33,324 nucleotides of DNA. Source: Fibrobacterota bacterium. Its GTDB lineage: Bacteria > Fibrobacterota > Fibrobacteria > UBA11236. Location of the stretch: positions 1 through 33,324 of the forward strand of contig JAHFCH010000052.1 in the NCBI GenBank assembly GCA_023249635.1, written 5' to 3'. Below are positions 1-8,313 of the stretch, piece by piece. The position numbers were made by a program, and so were the translations under genes. Below the pieces are notes generated by a model. That model was not told the origin of the DNA, did not search any database, and worked only from the letters and a program-made list of their open reading frames with translations. Numbering within the stretch: the stretch's first letter is position 1; each line of letters begins with the position of its first letter.

Positions 1-423
1 ACGCTCACCTGGTCTTCGAGCAACGCCACCGGATGCACCGCCAGCGGGGCCTGGAGCGGCAGCAAGGCCGTCAGTGGATCCCAATCCACCGGCGCCCTCA
101 GCTCCAACAGCACCTACACTTTGACCTGCACCGGCGCAGGCGGATCGGCCAACGCCTCCGCCACCGTTACCGTCAACGCGCCGCCGCCGCCCGTTCCCAC
201 GGTGACACTCACCGCCAATCCCACCTCGGTCAGCAGCGGGTCAAGCTCTACGCTCACCTGGTCTTCGAGCAACGCTACCGGATGCACGGCCAGCGGGGCC
301 TGGAGCGGCAGCAAGGCCGTCAGCGGATCGCAATCCACCGGCGCCCTCAGCTCCAACAGCACCTACACCTTGACCTGCACCGGCGCCGGCGGATCGGCCA
401 ACGCCTTCGCCACCGTTACCGTC
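1..423 (+). repeat. 249-bp tandem coding repeat (83 aa Ig-like unit)
   Basis: Bases 1-168 align with 250-417 with only about seven mismatches and no gap, giving a period of 249 bp. Nearly all differences are synonymous; one visible exception is a Ser to Phe change (tcc to ttc). The first copy is cut by the window edge, so more copies may lie upstream. Confidence 0.9.
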
Positions 424-1170
424 CAGGGTCCGGGAGGCGGCGCCATTACCGGCCTGGTATTCAATGGCAACGACAACCCTTACTACGATTCGAGATTCCA
501 CTTCACCGGCGGCAACCTGCAGCCCATGTATCCCGCCACCATCGTCTTCCGCGTCAATCCCCGGCCGCAGGCCGGGTATTACACGACCTTCTTCTGGGGG
601 CCCGAAGGCGATTACACCGGCAATGGTTTCTACGGGGCCCATCCCTACCCGGCCACGACGCCTCCGGACAACAGCACCACCCACAACTGGGAATTCTCGG
701 TGAGCGGCCATGATTGGATCAACGATGCCAACGGGCACTCGACCTCACTGGGCTATAATGTCTGGCGCACCCAGGCGGTGCGTGTCTGGGATGCCGGCAA
801 CGCCAAGATCCACGAGTTCTATTGGGATCTCCCGGACACGACCAAGGTCATCAGGGTATCGGTCGATCCGAGCTACGGACCCTTAAGCGGTCGCACCAAC
901 TCGCTCACCTTCGGCAACGCGCAGTTCTCGCCCATCAGCGAACATTGCAATTGCACCTTGCGGGGGATCCAGCTTTACAACGCCAAGCTCTCCGTCTCCG
1001 ATATCCTGGCGGAGATCAATGCGCCCCAGAGCACCTCGGCAGGCAGCCAGAACATGTGGTACCTGAACCTCAACCCCACCCCGGATGACATCACCGACAA
1101 GTCGGGACGCGGGCATCATCCCACCTGGTGGAATACCTCCATGAAGGCGAGCCTGTGGACGGGGCCTTAG
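1..1170 (+). CDS. Secreted Ig-like repeat protein with C-terminal LamG-like domain (5' partial)
   Basis: The reading frame is open from base 1, so the start and signal peptide lie upstream of the window. The visible 389 residues begin inside one bacterial Ig-like repeat, followed by a Pro-rich linker (PPPPVPT) and a second, nearly identical repeat of the 'LTANPTSVSSGSS...LTWSSSNATGC' type with a conserved Cys pair. From about residue 142 a non-repeated region follows, rich in Trp, Tyr and Asn. It looks like a concanavalin/LamG-type beta-sandwich ('LRGIQLYNAKLSVSDILAEI' resembles LamG endings). The protein is most likely an extracellular or surface adhesin or carbohydrate-binding protein; no catalytic motif was seen. 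It ends with a TAG stop 33 bp before the convergent asparagine-synthase-like gene. Family assignment is by eye; the Ig repeats are clear, the LamG call is tentative. Confidence 0.75.
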   Translation, partial: TLTWSSSNATGCTASGAWSGSKAVSGSQSTGALSSNSTYTLTCTGAGGSANASATVTVNAPPPPVPTVTLTANPTSVSSGSSSTLTWSSSNATGCTASGAWSGSKAVSGSQSTGALSSNSTYTLTCTGAGGSANAFATVTVQGPGGGAITGLVFNGNDNPYYDSRFHFTGGNLQPMYPATIVFRVNPRPQAGYYTTFFWGPEGDYTGNGFYGAHPYPATTPPDNSTTHNWEFSVSGHDWINDANGHSTSLGYNVWRTQAVRVWDAGNAKIHEFYWDLPDTTKVIRVSVDPSYGPLSGRTNSLTFGNAQFSPISEHCNCTLRGIQLYNAKLSVSDILAEINAPQSTSAGSQNMWYLNLNPTPDDITDKSGRGHHPTWWNTSMKASLWTGP

Positions 1171-1208
1171 GCTCGGCTAGGTCGGCTATGGTGGCTGAGG
1201 CGGCTAAG
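1168..1208. repeat. Short degenerate GGCT-type tandem repeat between convergent genes
   Basis: About four imperfect 9-10 bp units of the form GGYnGGCTR fill the gap between the stop codons of the two convergent genes and run into the last codons of the minus-strand gene. There is no clear hairpin or T-tract. Confidence 0.5.
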
Positions 1209-2991
1209 GCGCCCGGCCGCTGGCCAGGCTTTCCGCGGCGGCGATGAGGGTGTAGGCCCGCGCCAGTACTTTCGCGTTTCCGGAATAATCGATCCCGTTC
1301 ACGCCCCCGGCCTGGAAGGCCTGGGGGTCGAGGATATCCTGCAGGATGCCGATGCGGGCGGGAACCTCTTTGCGCAGGAAAGCCGAATCCAGCTCGGCGC
1401 CGGGGCGCGGCGGGGGTTTCAGCAACTTGTTGCGGACCTTGGCCGCGAAGGCCACGGCCTTGCGGGGCAGGGCCATGGCCGTGTCCAGGGCGCCCGGACC
1501 CGCCACGTTGCCGCCCGCGATGGGAAAGCCGGTGAGGCCGGGATGCAGGCGGGACAGCAGGGCGCGGCTGAGCATATGGGAACGTTTGTCTTCCCACTTG
1601 CAGGCGAGCACGGCGGACAGCGCGTCGATATTGTTCCAGGGAGTGAAGCTGCCGTGGATGCGGTTGGTGGCGCTGGCGATGCGCCCTTGCCAGAACTGCA
1701 TGCGGATGCGCAGGTATATATTGTCCAGCCGCGCGAAAGCGGGGCGGCCTTCCAGATCGTATTGCCCGATGCGCTCGCGGATATGCGCGGCCCAGTCGAA
1801 AGCATGGGCCGGGCGCATGAGCCTGCGCACGTCCACGGAGGGCGGAAAGCGTTTGGCGATGAGGCCCGCGAAGTCGACGTCCCCGGTGGGAGAGCCTTTG
1901 TAGAAGCTGGGATGCAGGAAATAATTCCGCATCACGTCCGCGGTCGAGCCGTGCACGCTGATCTCGGTGGGAGCGAAGTCGCGCGCGTGGATATCCATGA
2001 TCTTGGTATACTCGATGGCATCGTATTCGCCGTCGGCGTATACCAGGGCCGCTGCGGCGCCGGGGCCGATACCGCCGGCGTCCCGTTGCCCGCTTTCCAC
2101 GCGGGTATGCTTGAGCCGGTAATGGGCCGCGATGGCGGCGGCCACGCGCACATCCTCATCGGACTCGGGGCCCGAAACCGTCGTGCGGAAGTCCAGGCGG
2201 TTGCGCAGGGCGAAGCCCAGGTTGCAACGGGAGTCGTATCCGCCGGTGAGATCGAATACGTAACGGCCCAATCCCTTGAGACGCTTGCAATCCTCGTCGA
2301 TGGCGATGAGCATCTGCTCCAGGGCCTTGTCGATACCCAGGGATCCGAAAGCGATCTCGCCGATGCGCCAGTATTCGGCCTCGCTGCGGGCGGCCGCGCC
2401 CTTCCACACGTACATGCGCGAGGGCTTGAGGGTGGAGATGTTCTGGTACAGCGAACGGTTGCCGTAGATGGAACCGGTGGCGAGGAACTCGGCGGCGGGA
2501 ACGGCATCGATGCCGGCGCCGGCCAGATGGGCCAGCAACAGCGAAGAGGTGGAAAGCCAGACATGGGTCGGGGTTTCCAGCACGTAGACGTAAAGGGAAT
2601 TCAACAGATCGGTTTTGACGAGCAGGGAGCCATCGGCGCGTGCCGCGATCAGGACGGCCGTTTCCATGCCGCGGGTGAAAAGCCGGGCATCGCGCGCCGC
2701 CTCGGCCGCGGTACCTGCCGAGGGTAACGGCAAGGTTTCCTGGGAAAGGTCCACGCGCGGGCCCGCGTACAGGTGCATGGCGCCGCCGCCTGCACCTACG
2801 ATGAGCCGTTGGTTGCTTTCGCAGGGGACGATGCTGCGCGAGTACAACCATAGCGTGAACGGGCCGGATACGGATTTTTTCAGACCGCCTTCATGCAGGC
2901 CCGCCTCCCAGGCGGTAAGGCGCCGATTCCATTCGGGATTTTCCGGGACGTTTTTCGCGCCTCGGAGGTAACCAGCCAAAAATCCCTTCAT
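1204..2991 (-). CDS. Asparagine-synthase-like amidotransferase homologue lacking the catalytic Cys
   Basis: This 595-residue protein has the two-part layout of class II asparagine synthetases. The N-terminal Ntn-type glutaminase region begins M-K-G-F-L-A-G-Y, so the position normally held by the Cys2 nucleophile is Lys. The C-terminal ATP-pyrophosphatase domain carries LTGGYDSR at residues 248-255, a variant of the SGGxDS loop. Without Cys2 it cannot hydrolyse glutamine in the classical way; it may use free ammonia, take ammonia from a partner, or adenylate a different substrate. The start ATG is preceded by GGAGAA on the minus strand. It stands alone, divergent from the lyase trio and convergent with the Ig-repeat gene. 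Homologues of this variant type are common in polysaccharide loci; the substrate is unknown. Confidence 0.8.
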   Translation of the reverse strand: MKGFLAGYLRGAKNVPENPEWNRRLTAWEAGLHEGGLKKSVSGPFTLWLYSRSIVPCESNQRLIVGAGGGAMHLYAGPRVDLSQETLPLPSAGTAAEAARDARLFTRGMETAVLIAARADGSLLVKTDLLNSLYVYVLETPTHVWLSTSSLLLAHLAGAGIDAVPAAEFLATGSIYGNRSLYQNISTLKPSRMYVWKGAAARSEAEYWRIGEIAFGSLGIDKALEQMLIAIDEDCKRLKGLGRYVFDLTGGYDSRCNLGFALRNRLDFRTTVSGPESDEDVRVAAAIAAHYRLKHTRVESGQRDAGGIGPGAAAALVYADGEYDAIEYTKIMDIHARDFAPTEISVHGSTADVMRNYFLHPSFYKGSPTGDVDFAGLIAKRFPPSVDVRRLMRPAHAFDWAAHIRERIGQYDLEGRPAFARLDNIYLRIRMQFWQGRIASATNRIHGSFTPWNNIDALSAVLACKWEDKRSHMLSRALLSRLHPGLTGFPIAGGNVAGPGALDTAMALPRKAVAFAAKVRNKLLKPPPRPGAELDSAFLRKEVPARIGILQDILDPQAFQAGGVNGIDYSGNAKVLARAYTLIAAAESLASGRAP

Positions 2992-3101
2992 GGAACCGGT
3001 TCTCCGAATCCGCCGTACTTTTGGTTCCGCATAATTTTATGGAATACGCAATCTTGGGGGTTTAGTCGATCCATTTTCGGCATTTGGGTCCGTGGAAATG
3101 G

Positions 3102-3110
3102 TAATATAAA
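3102..3110 (+). promoter_or_regulatory. Possible -10 region upstream of the lyase trio
   Basis: The AT-rich TAATATAAA lies about 45 bp upstream of the chosen lyase start in the 163-bp divergent gap. A TTTGGG 16 bp upstream of TATAAA is only a poor -35 match, so this is a weak call from sequence alone. Confidence 0.3.
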
Positions 3111-3154
3111 GTGAGCGCGGAATGGGCTCGCGCTCCCGACAAAGGATGGTCATT

Positions 3155-4789
3155 ATGCTGCATGTGCCCAGCATCCCCGCTTTCGCCGCGACCCTGCTCC
3201 TCTCCGCCTCCCTCGCCTCCGCCTTACCCGCCTTTCCCGGCGCCGAAGGCTGGGGCGCCGACACCAAGGGCGGCCGCGGCGGCAAGGTCTACATCGTCAC
3301 CACCACCAAGGCCACGGGCGCCGGATCGTTCCGGGAGGCCTTGCAGGCTACGGGACCGCGCACCATCGTGTTCCGCGTCTCCGGGGTAATCGATCTCGAT
3401 CCCGACGGCTACGATCAGGGCTGGTACCTCGAAGCCAAGAATTCCGACGTCACCATTGCGGGACAAACCTCTCCGGGCGGGGTCACCTTTACCTCCTCGG
3501 CCGCAGGCTCCTCCATCATCATGTGCTACCAGGGCAATTTCCACGACGGCATCTGGCGCTTCCTGCGCTTCCGCGCCGGAGCCGATAACCAGGATGCGTT
3601 CACCATGAACACGGCCCATCATTTCATCTTCGATCATGTCGACTTCTCGGGCGCGAGGGACGAGACCTCGGATGCCACCGCCGATCACCATTTCACCTTC
3701 CAATGGTGCACCATCGCCAATTCGTCCCATGGCCAGGCCTACGGGCAGCTGCTGGCCTACGTTCCCACCAATTACATCTCACTGCATCATAACCTGTACG
3801 CCAACCACGTTAACCGCGGCGGGCCCCACATGCATTGGGCCGAAGAGCCCATCCCGGAATTCGGCATGATCGATTACCGCAACAATCTGTGCTACAACTC
3901 CGAAGCGGCCCGCTTCATCGACGTGGAAATCATCGCCGGGGGCGAACTGCGCTGGAACCTGACCGGCAATTACTTCAAGGCCGGCCCCATCACCGCCGCC
4001 GGAACCGACCATCCCCCCGTACGCCTGGGCTCGACCACCAAGGTGTACGACCATGACAACGTATGGATCGCCAAGGGCGGCACGGAAAAGACGGCCGTAC
4101 TCGATCGCAACTTCGACAATCCCACCGCCATGCCTTCCGCCTGGGACATGCCCGCCGTGACCACGGCTACGGCCAAGCTGGCTTACGACCTGGTGCTCGC
4201 GAAGGTGGGCGCCTGGCCGCGGGACCCCATGAACACGCGCACCGTGGGCGAAGTCAAGAACGGCACCGGGGGCCTGGCCAAGATCGACGACGCCAAGATC
4301 ACCAGCGGACCCGCGGCCCCGGCCGATGGGGACAATGACGGTATGCCCGACTTCTGGGAGTCGGCCATGGGCCTCAATCCCGCCAGCGCCGCGGACAATA
4401 TCCTGGACAAGGACAACGACGGTTACACGAACATCGAGGAATATGTCAATGACCTGGCCTCGTCCCTGCTGGGAGAACCTCAGCAGAATCCCGGTATCCT
4501 GGACGTGAAGCGGTTGGCCCAGAGCTTCCCGCGCGCTTTCGGGATCAGCGCCGGGCGCGCCGGGGACCGCCTGCGGCTGGCGCTGCAGGGCCCTGGCGGC
4601 AAGGCCGCGGGAGAAGTAGTGGTAACCGACATACAAGGCCGGAAAATCGCGTCCCTCAAAGCCGCGCCCGAATTGGAATGGGTTTCGCGCGGCGCGGGTG
4701 GCTCGCCCTTGGCTTTCGGATCCTATATTCTGACTTGGAAGGACGCGGGCCAAACATTGGCCCGGCAAACCGTAAGGTGGACACCATGA
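3155..4789 (+). CDS. Secreted pectate lyase (PL1-type) with C-terminal sorting-like domain
   Basis: The protein has 544 residues: signal peptide (hydrophobic ATLLLSASLASA, cut before LPAFPGAEGWG) and then a right-handed beta-helix catalytic region. The opening 'FPGAEGWGADTKGGRGGKVY' and 'TIVFRVSGVIDL' are hallmarks of the bacterial PL1-like pectate lyase family, which cleaves polygalacturonate-like uronans by beta-elimination. Around residues 390-435, D-x-D-N-D-G type loops suggest Ca-binding repeats. The last ~75 residues form a small beta-sandwich with 'VVVTDIQGRKIA', resembling FCB-type C-terminal secretion or anchoring domains. I chose ATG 3155 because AAAGGA lies 8-9 bp upstream; in-frame ATGs at 3122 and 3146 lack such a site. 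Its stop overlaps the next gene's start by 4 bp. In this locus a uronan lyase probably trims or degrades the locus's own acidic glycan (inference). Confidence 0.85.
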   Translation: MLHVPSIPAFAATLLLSASLASALPAFPGAEGWGADTKGGRGGKVYIVTTTKATGAGSFREALQATGPRTIVFRVSGVIDLDPDGYDQGWYLEAKNSDVTIAGQTSPGGVTFTSSAAGSSIIMCYQGNFHDGIWRFLRFRAGADNQDAFTMNTAHHFIFDHVDFSGARDETSDATADHHFTFQWCTIANSSHGQAYGQLLAYVPTNYISLHHNLYANHVNRGGPHMHWAEEPIPEFGMIDYRNNLCYNSEAARFIDVEIIAGGELRWNLTGNYFKAGPITAAGTDHPPVRLGSTTKVYDHDNVWIAKGGTEKTAVLDRNFDNPTAMPSAWDMPAVTTATAKLAYDLVLAKVGAWPRDPMNTRTVGEVKNGTGGLAKIDDAKITSGPAAPADGDNDGMPDFWESAMGLNPASAADNILDKDNDGYTNIEEYVNDLASSLLGEPQQNPGILDVKRLAQSFPRAFGISAGRAGDRLRLALQGPGGKAAGEVVVTDIQGRKIASLKAAPELEWVSRGAGGSPLAFGSYILTWKDAGQTLARQTVRWTP

Positions 4790-7062
4790 ACATCCGCAAC
4801 CTCTCGCGCGCGGGCGTCTTCGCGCTGACGGCCCTGGCTTCCCTGGCGATGCAGGCCCAGGCCGCGGCCCTGTTCACCATCAAGGTCAAGAATACCGGCG
4901 CGGCCCTCACCAAGGTGCCCGTCACCTTCGGCCAACCCTTCCGCCCCGGCGACTTCAAAGCCACCCAAGGCCTTTCCGCCAGCGCCGGGGGCACCGACGT
5001 TCCCGTCCAGGTCGACGTCAAATGCAAGCATGACGACGGCACCATCCGCCACGCGGTGGTAACCGTGATGCTGGACGCCCTCGCCGCGGGGGAAACCAAG
5101 ACCATCGCCTTCGAGCCGGGAGCGGCCAAGTCGGCGGCGCCCGTAGCCCTGGCCGATCTGTTGGCTTCCTCCTTCGACGCCAAAGTAAGCCTCAACGTAG
5201 GCGGCACCAGCTACGAAGCTTCCGCCAAGGCCCTGTTGGCCGCGGCCAAGCCCGCGCAATGGCTTTCCGGCGATCTGGTTTCGGAGTGGATTGTCGGCAC
5301 GCCCGCCAAGACCACAGCCGGCGCGGCCCATCCCCATCTCGCCATCCGTTACAACATCCGCGCTTACCAGGGCTTTAAGTACGTACGCGTCGACGCCTAC
5401 GTCGAGAACGACTGGGCCTTCGAACCCAATCCCCAGGGCTTCACCTACGATGCCGCCTTCACGGTGGGCAGCACCAGCGTGTATACCAAGGCGGGCCTCA
5501 AGCATGCGCATCACGCCCGCTGGCGCCGCATCGGCTGGGTAGGCGGCGAACCTTCCGTCACCATCGAACAGGATCGCGACTACATCCTCACCACCCAAGC
5601 CATTCCCTACTACGACAAGACCGTCAAGATCGCGGAGAGCGCGATCGCGGGGATGCCGGCCGACTTCGAACCCATGACCAACGGCAACCTCACGCCGGAC
5701 ATGGGGGACGGCGGAGCCCAAGCCGGCATCGGGCCTTCGCCCAATTGGACGGCCAAGTACATCATCAGCATGGACCCGCGCGCCCGCGCCAATGTGCTGG
5801 CCAACGGTACCTGCATGGGCGCCTATCCCGTGCATTACCGCGACAAGGCGACGGACCAGATGGTCAACCTGGATACCTATCCCTACGCGACCGACCTGGG
5901 CGACCCCGAGGACGCCATCGATCCGGTCACCAAGAAATCGCAATACCTGCTGCGCCCGGTGGCGCAGACGGAAAGCTTCCGCGCCGAGCGCGCCCACGAT
6001 CCTGCCGCGGCCTACTATCCCTACCTGTTCACGGGCGATTACTTCTACATGGAAGAGTTGCTGTTCTGGGCCAACTGGAAAATGGCCATCGGCAATCCCA
6101 CCTACCGCGATTTCGCCAAGGGCCTGCTCAAGTGGGTCGAAGTGCGCGGCCAGGCATGGGGCATGCGTAACCTGGCGCAGGCCGCCTACATCGCCCCTGA
6201 CAATCATCCCCTCAAGGCGTACTTCCGCAACAAGCTGGAAAACAACATCAAATGGTACACGGACGAATACGTGGGCAACCCCAAGGCCAATACCATCGGC
6301 TACCGCTACGACGACGTGTACGATCCTTTCGGCCTGGCCCCGTGGCAGGATGACTTCTTCACCTGGGCCATGAGCTACGTGAATGAGCTCGGGTTCACGA
6401 GCGTCCGTCCCTTCCTGGGCTTCAAGACCAAGTTCGTAACGGGCCGCATGACCGATCCCGGCTATTGCTGGCTGCACGCCAGCGCCTACTCCTTGCAAAT
6501 AGGCCCGGCCGACAAATCGTCGACCTATGGGACCCTGGCGGAAATCTACAAGGCCAACTTCCCGGGGGCGTTCACCTGCACGGGCGTGGCCATGGACGGG
6601 TATCCGGAATTGGGGACCGGCTACGGGGCCAATATGCAGCCGGCCCTGGCGGCCGCCGTGGATTTCAAGACCCCGGGCGCCTCCGACGGCTGGACCAAGT
6701 ACGGTACCCGCGTTCCCAAGCAGGATTTCTCCGAGTCGCCGCAATACGCCATCGTCCCCAAGGCCCAGGACGGCGTTCCCGAAGGCCTGCGCCCGGGCGC
6801 CCCGGCGCGCCGCAAGCAATTGGGCAGTGGCCTGTGGGTACCGGGCTCCGGCGCGCCCCTGGCTTATACGCTGGACCAGACCGGCCGCGTGATAGCGGAC
6901 GTGTTCGATTCCCGCGGTCGCCTGGCCGCCCGCCTGGATCAGGGCGTGCAGAAGGCCGGCGAACACCATCTTTCCTGGTCGATTACCGGGGCAGCCCCTG
7001 TCCTGCCCCAAGGCGTGTGCATCGTGCGGTTGCGCTGGGCCGAAGCGCATAACGGAACTTGA
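4786..7062 (+). CDS. Large secreted protein resembling PcRGLX/YetA-type rhamnogalacturonan lyases
   Basis: The protein has 758 residues. The start is ATG 4786, overlapping the lyase stop as ATGA, with AAGGTGG 5 bp upstream; an ORF opening further upstream is an artefact. A signal peptide (ALTALASLAMQAQA-A) is clear. The next ~90 residues ('IKVKNTGAALTKVPVTFGQPF', then '...IRHAVVTVML') resemble the N-terminal RIFT-barrel domain of the exo-rhamnogalacturonan lyase PcRGLX/YetA group. The middle is rich in Trp and Tyr and looks like an alpha/alpha-barrel ('YPYLFTGDYFYMEELLFWAN'). The last ~60 residues ('VIADVFDSRGRLAARL...') look like a FlgD-type Ig or sorting domain, similar in style to the upstream lyase. 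The family match is from memory of sequence style, so lyase activity is plausible, not shown. Coupling to the PL1 gene supports a role on acidic polysaccharide. Confidence 0.65.
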   Translation: MNIRNLSRAGVFALTALASLAMQAQAAALFTIKVKNTGAALTKVPVTFGQPFRPGDFKATQGLSASAGGTDVPVQVDVKCKHDDGTIRHAVVTVMLDALAAGETKTIAFEPGAAKSAAPVALADLLASSFDAKVSLNVGGTSYEASAKALLAAAKPAQWLSGDLVSEWIVGTPAKTTAGAAHPHLAIRYNIRAYQGFKYVRVDAYVENDWAFEPNPQGFTYDAAFTVGSTSVYTKAGLKHAHHARWRRIGWVGGEPSVTIEQDRDYILTTQAIPYYDKTVKIAESAIAGMPADFEPMTNGNLTPDMGDGGAQAGIGPSPNWTAKYIISMDPRARANVLANGTCMGAYPVHYRDKATDQMVNLDTYPYATDLGDPEDAIDPVTKKSQYLLRPVAQTESFRAERAHDPAAAYYPYLFTGDYFYMEELLFWANWKMAIGNPTYRDFAKGLLKWVEVRGQAWGMRNLAQAAYIAPDNHPLKAYFRNKLENNIKWYTDEYVGNPKANTIGYRYDDVYDPFGLAPWQDDFFTWAMSYVNELGFTSVRPFLGFKTKFVTGRMTDPGYCWLHASAYSLQIGPADKSSTYGTLAEIYKANFPGAFTCTGVAMDGYPELGTGYGANMQPALAAAVDFKTPGASDGWTKYGTRVPKQDFSESPQYAIVPKAQDGVPEGLRPGAPARRKQLGSGLWVPGSGAPLAYTLDQTGRVIADVFDSRGRLAARLDQGVQKAGEHHLSWSITGAAPVLPQGVCIVRLRWAEAHNGT

Positions 7063-8273
7063 TGGGGAGGACGGCAAAGGCATTCCTAACCTTGGCTTTT
7101 CCCGTCTGCGTGCTTTCCGGCATCGTGCTTCCCGCCGTATTCATCCTGCCCGCGGCATGTACGCTTACGGCCACCGCGAGCTCCATCACCAATCCCCACG
7201 ACACCGTCCCCAAGGACACCACCCCCAACCATATCGACAGCCTGGCCACGGGCACCTGGTTCGCCCAGCCCAATACCAAGCTGCGCGGCGCGCTTTCCAC
7301 GGCCAAGGACCTGGGTGATCCCAACCTGATGATGGAAGCCTGGAGCGGCGGCACATTGGACCCGGTCAGCGGCAACCTGATCGTATTGGGCGGCGGCCTG
7401 GGCAATTACAAGGGCAACGAGCTGTATTCCTTTTCCATGGAAAACCTGAAATGGACCCGGCTCACCGAGCCGTGTACCGATTTCGTGTGCTCCGATCCCA
7501 ACCCCTGCGGCCAGCCTATCGTGCGCCACACCTATAATGGGGTCTCGTACATCGCCCACGCCGGCAAGCTCTTTCTGCAAGGCGGGGCCTTCAATTGCGA
7601 CGGCAAGGCCTGCACCATGCGCGAGACCTGGACCTTCGACATGGCCGCCAGGAAATGGCAACGCATGCAGCCCAAGGGCGACATCCCCAACGGCAACAGC
7701 TGCGGCGTGAACAGCGCCTACGATCCCGGCACCAAGCTGGTGTATTACGTGGACGAGACCGGTTTCAGCTCTTACGACGTGGACGCCAACACCTGGAAGC
7801 GGCTCGACTCCAAGGGTTCCTACTACCAGACCGCGGCCATCGACAGCAAGCGCAACCAATACCTGCAGGTGGGCCAGGGTACCATCACCGCCTACGATCT
7901 CAAGAACCCGGGTAGCGGGCGGGTTACCCTGGAGACCACGGGGGACAAGACCATCGTCAATGCCGACAACCCCGGGGTGGAGTACGATCCGGTTTCGGAC
8001 CGCCTGGTGGGCTGGTCCGGCGGATCGGCCTATAGCCTGGATCTGGACAGCAAGGTATGGGAAAAGCGGTCCGCCACCGGCGCGCCCACGCCCACGGCCA
8101 ACGGCATCTTCGGGCGCTGGCGCTACGTGCCCTCGCACAACGTGTTCATAGCCGTGACGGGCATGGACGTGGACGTGCATTTCTTCAAGGCTTCGGTCGG
8201 GGGCGGGAAGCAGGTCGCGGCCCCGCCTGCGGCGAAGCGGGCGGCCGCGCGGAAAAAATCCGCGCCTAAGTAA
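7062..8273 (+). CDS. Secreted Kelch-like beta-propeller protein
   Basis: The protein has 403 residues from ATG 7062, which overlaps the previous stop by one base (TGATG); an adjacent TTG at 7059 is an alternative start. A hydrophobic N-terminus ends in ILPAAC, possibly a poor lipobox, so it may be a lipoprotein or simply secreted. The body has about five or six Kelch-style blades: 'G.LDPVSGNLIVLGGG', 'ELYSFSMENLKWTRL', 'LFLQGGAF...ETWTFDMAARKWQRM', 'FSSYDVDANTWKRL', 'AYSLDLDSKVWEKR'. The C-terminus is Lys/Ala/Arg-rich and basic. No catalytic residues are recognisable; a glycan- or protein-binding role in the envelope is likely. It closes the coupled lyase trio, so it is probably made together with the two enzymes. 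Confidence 0.7.
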   Translation: MGRTAKAFLTLAFPVCVLSGIVLPAVFILPAACTLTATASSITNPHDTVPKDTTPNHIDSLATGTWFAQPNTKLRGALSTAKDLGDPNLMMEAWSGGTLDPVSGNLIVLGGGLGNYKGNELYSFSMENLKWTRLTEPCTDFVCSDPNPCGQPIVRHTYNGVSYIAHAGKLFLQGGAFNCDGKACTMRETWTFDMAARKWQRMQPKGDIPNGNSCGVNSAYDPGTKLVYYVDETGFSSYDVDANTWKRLDSKGSYYQTAAIDSKRNQYLQVGQGTITAYDLKNPGSGRVTLETTGDKTIVNADNPGVEYDPVSDRLVGWSGGSAYSLDLDSKVWEKRSATGAPTPTANGIFGRWRYVPSHNVFIAVTGMDVDVHFFKASVGGGKQVAAPPAAKRAAARKKSAPK

Positions 8274-8296
8274 CCGGGGTGTTACCCTAGGCCGTC

Positions 8297-8313
8297 ACCG
8301 CGCGGAACGCGGT
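8297..8313. terminator. Candidate bidirectional hairpin between convergent genes
   Basis: ACCGCG, loop CGGAA, CGCGGT: a perfect 6-bp stem placed exactly between the stop of the Kelch-like gene and the stop of the deacetylase gene. No T-tract follows on either strand, so intrinsic termination is uncertain. Confidence 0.4.

Noticed and set aside
4723-7083. Very long (786 aa) open frame on the minus strand opposite the RIFT-barrel lyase-like gene
   Set aside because: Composition is Gly/Arg/His/Val-rich, with no recognisable domain. It mirrors a well-supported plus-strand gene with a signal peptide and RBS, so it is a GC-codon shadow.
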